This document shows positions 62,217 through 64,000 of a DNA stretch of 64,000 nt, in pieces; position 1 is the first letter of the stretch, and each line of letters opens with the position of its first letter. A program made the position numbers and the translations under genes. The DNA comes from Nannocystaceae bacterium (GTDB lineage Bacteria > Myxococcota_A > Polyangia > Nannocystales > Nannocystaceae). The notes under the pieces are model-generated. The model was given only the letters and a program-made list of their open reading frames with translations. It ran no database searches and was not told the DNA's origin. The stretch covers positions 1-64,000 of the forward strand of contig JAIBBS010000020.1 of the NCBI GenBank assembly GCA_019694555.1. Direction: 5' to 3'.

Positions 62217-62986
62217 CGCGGCGCCGGCCCCAGCCGCGCCGCGAGCCCGGGCACGATCACGTGCGCGATCGTGTCGTCGCACAGCGTCCTCGCGCTCGCG
62301 CCGTCGCACAGCCCCCACGCCGCCGCGGCCGCGGGTGGCCGCGAGGCCAACGGCAGGTGCGCGTGCTGGTGCGCGCGCTGGTGTTCGAGCGCGACGTCGG
62401 CATAGGCCCACAGCCGCACGCGCGCGTCGGCATCGAGCGCGGGTCGTTCGCCTTCGCACAGCGACGCGAGCAGACGCCAGCCGGCGCGCGCATGTCCGAC
62501 CTCGTCGGCGAGGATCGCGGTCAGCAGCGTGCGCAGCGGCCCCTGCGGCATCTGCAGCCGCTCCGCGTCGATCAGCGCGACCGCGATGGTCTCGCTCATG
62601 CAGCACACCGAGATCACGTTGCGCGCCAGTGCCTCGATCGGCGCGACCTCGTCGTGACCAGGGACCGGTGTCGGCGCCTCGATCGTGGCGACCGCCTCAC
62701 CGCCGAGCGCCTCGACCACCGCGCCGCACAGCGCACCGTGGTGACGCTCCTCGTGCGCGAAGCCAGCGAGCTCGCGCGCGGTCGCGTCGAGGCCCGCGGC
62801 CGCGGCCTGCTGCGCCAAGGCTTCGAACACCGGCGCGCTGCCGTGCTCGTTGATCATGCGCGCGCGCCAGGTCGCGATCGCGGCGGCGCGCACCTGCGGC
62901 CCCAGACCCTGCGGCAGGCGATCGGGATCGGGCAGCGTCGGCTGCAGCGCGCGCGACCAGCCGCGCAGATCGAGCCGCGCGCTCAC
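62213..62986 (-). CDS. Ferritin-like-fold protein
   Basis: This 257-residue protein has a helix bundle with candidate metal ligands: AGFAHEERHHGALCG near 90, SETIAVALI near 145, and ADEVGHARAGW near 170. This ExxH-type pattern is that of ferritin-like di-iron proteins. No membrane segment is seen. GTG overlaps the stop of the upstream lipoprotein gene. It could be an oxidoreductase or iron-handling protein; the substrate is unknown. Confidence 0.65.
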   Translation of the reverse strand: MSARLDLRGWSRALQPTLPDPDRLPQGLGPQVRAAAIATWRARMINEHGSAPVFEALAQQAAAAGLDATARELAGFAHEERHHGALCGAVVEALGGEAVATIEAPTPVPGHDEVAPIEALARNVISVCCMSETIAVALIDAERLQMPQGPLRTLLTAILADEVGHARAGWRLLASLCEGERPALDADARVRLWAYADVALEHQRAHQHAHLPLASRPPAAAAAWGLCDGASARTLCDDTIAHVIVPGLAARLGPAPR

Positions 62987-63438
62987 GCGAGCACCTGCCC
63001 GACACCCGCGTGCATCGCCGGCGGCACCGCGGGGCCCCACGGCGAGCACGCCTGCACCACCGCACGCTCGGCCGTGCCGCGATCGAGCATGGCGCAGCAG
63101 TGCCAGAAGTGCTCCTCGCTGTAGCCCGTCGCGAGCACGTCGGCGCAGCACTCTTGCGCGCGCGGTGACACCACCGGCCGCTTGTCGTCGCCGTCGTCGG
63201 CGAAGGTCCGATCGAGCACGGGCTCGCAGCTGCCCTCGGGCACGTGGCGCGCCGGCGAGGCGGTCACGCGGACCTCGGGATCGGGTTCGGGATCGGGGCT
63301 GGGCGTGGGCGCGGCCGCGGGCGTCTGGGTCGGGCGCGCGGGCGCGGTCGTGGCGCGGTCGCAGCCCGCGAGCGTGGAGGCCACGAGCGCGAGGTGAGCG
63401 GCCGCGAGCAGCGCGCGGCGGTGGACGTCGGGATGCAT
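62983..63438 (-). CDS. Small Cys-rich lipoprotein
   Basis: This 151-residue protein has a signal peptide ending VASTLAGC, a Pro/Thr/Asp-rich linker, and a short domain with CC pairs (AQECCADVL, HFWHCCAML) and Trp/His residues. It could bind metal or be disulfide-linked. It is coupled by GTGA to the ferritin-like gene, so the two may cooperate. Confidence 0.65.
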   Translation of the reverse strand: MHPDVHRRALLAAAHLALVASTLAGCDRATTAPARPTQTPAAAPTPSPDPEPDPEVRVTASPARHVPEGSCEPVLDRTFADDGDDKRPVVSPRAQECCADVLATGYSEEHFWHCCAMLDRGTAERAVVQACSPWGPAVPPAMHAGVGQVLA

Positions 63439-63589
63439 GGTCGTGCGAAGGCTCCTCACTGCCAAGCTACGGGCCGGACGCGCGCGCGACCATCAACATG
63501 ATCTCCACTGGAGTGTTCAGCTGCGGCGACCGCCGGCCCGCACGGCACGAACTGCGCGCTGCGGTGGCGGCCGGCCGAAACCATCGCAG

Positions 63590-63619
63590 CTGACCCGCGA
63601 CGCCCGATCCCGCGATGCT
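63590..63619 (+). promoter_or_regulatory. Possible promoter of the membrane protein gene at 63626
   Basis: CTGACC, 18 nt, then GATGCT, 6 nt before the ATG. The hexamers are moderate matches. Confidence 0.35.
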
Positions 63620-63625
63620 CGCTCC

Positions 63626-64000
63626 ATGACCGGCGACACCGTCGCGCTGCAGCCGTCGATCGGCATCCCGCATCCGCCGGGACCCGCCGGACGCTGGACC
63701 ACGGTGGTGCTCGCGGTGCTCGCAGCGGTCTCCGCGGTCGCCGGCGGGGTCACGCTGCTGCTCGCCGCACCCGGCAGCATCGCGGTCCCACCGGCCTCGG
63801 TGCTCGCGCACACGCCCTTCGCGAGCTTCGTGGTGCCGGGCCTGCTGCTCGCGTTCGTGGTCGGCGGTGCCGCAGCCGTGTGCGCGGTGCTGGTGGCGAC
63901 GCGCTCGCGCGCGGCGATCGACGCGACGCTGCTCGCGGGCGCGGCGCTGTCGGTGTGGATCGTCGCGGAGCTGGCGATGCTGCGCGCGCTGTCGTGGTTG
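63626..64000 (+). CDS. Membrane protein, 5' part only
   Basis: The first 125 residues are visible: a short cytoplasmic start (MTGDTVALQPSIGIPHPPGP) and then three hydrophobic segments at about 25-47, 63-90 and 98-122. No family motif can be seen. The reading frame continues past the window end. Confidence 0.55.
   Translation, partial: MTGDTVALQPSIGIPHPPGPAGRWTTVVLAVLAAVSAVAGGVTLLLAAPGSIAVPPASVLAHTPFASFVVPGLLLAFVVGGAAAVCAVLVATRSRAAIDATLLAGAALSVWIVAELAMLRALSWL

Overview
The window is very GC-rich, almost fully coding chromosomal DNA. It most resembles a myxobacterium of the Nannocystis/Plesiocystis kind. The pointers are many short Cys-rich lipoproteins with Ser/Gly/Thr linkers, a receiver-DUF4388-DnaJ-like protein, an RCC1-propeller lipoprotein, non-flagellar type III export-gate genes, and a cbb3 oxidase next to a ribosomal-protein megacluster. 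This placement is inferred from gene content; no rRNA or tRNA gene is present to confirm it.

Layout. 1-12271: tail of an HPF-like gene, an alpha/beta hydrolase, a PrsW-type membrane protease, the division genes in the order ftsZ-ftsQ-ftsA, and a minus-strand operon (coiled-coil orf, xseA, terC, aroE, lipoprotein) with a clear promoter. A lipoprotein and a second hydrolase follow on the plus strand. 12287-18401: a minus-strand operon with an FlhB/SctU-like membrane protein, priA, the receiver-DUF4388-DnaJ-like protein and fmt, each overlapping or close to the next. 18530-26286: a 14-repeat RCC1 lipoprotein, two neighbouring envelope genes that each carry a 15-bp coding tandem repeat, a propeller lipoprotein, and the export-gate genes sctT, sctS, sctR and a FliO-like gene. 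The promoter of that last operon lies partly in the T-tract of the rplQ terminator.

26344-46811 is a tuf-S10-spc-alpha ribosomal cluster on the minus strand. It is unusual: rplC, rpsN and map are absent from their usual places. A plus-strand SIMPL gene splits rplO from secY. About 4 kb of lipoprotein, desaturase and copper-monooxygenase genes separate adk from infA. IF-1 is divergent and has a hairpin over its ribosome-binding region. Promoters are visible for tuf, adk and infA.

46937-58423: a three-part HFCD-flavoprotein/methyltransferase fusion, a TonB-like protein, and a complete cbb3 oxidase module (ccoS, fused ccoNO, ccoQ, a one-heme ccoP, ccoG, ccoH, a SafE-like gene, ccoI) followed by a lipoprotein cytochrome c. 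58461-64000: lipoproteins, a stand-alone EF-G gene with its own promoter, a ferritin-like protein paired with a lipoprotein, and the start of a membrane protein.

Three sequence habits recur. Genes within operons overlap by ATGA or GTGA. Several convergent gene pairs end in hairpins whose arms contain both TGA stops. Many first genes have a -10-like hexamer only 6-9 nt before the start codon, which suggests leaderless transcripts. Coordinates around 8160-8180 may be off by one base.
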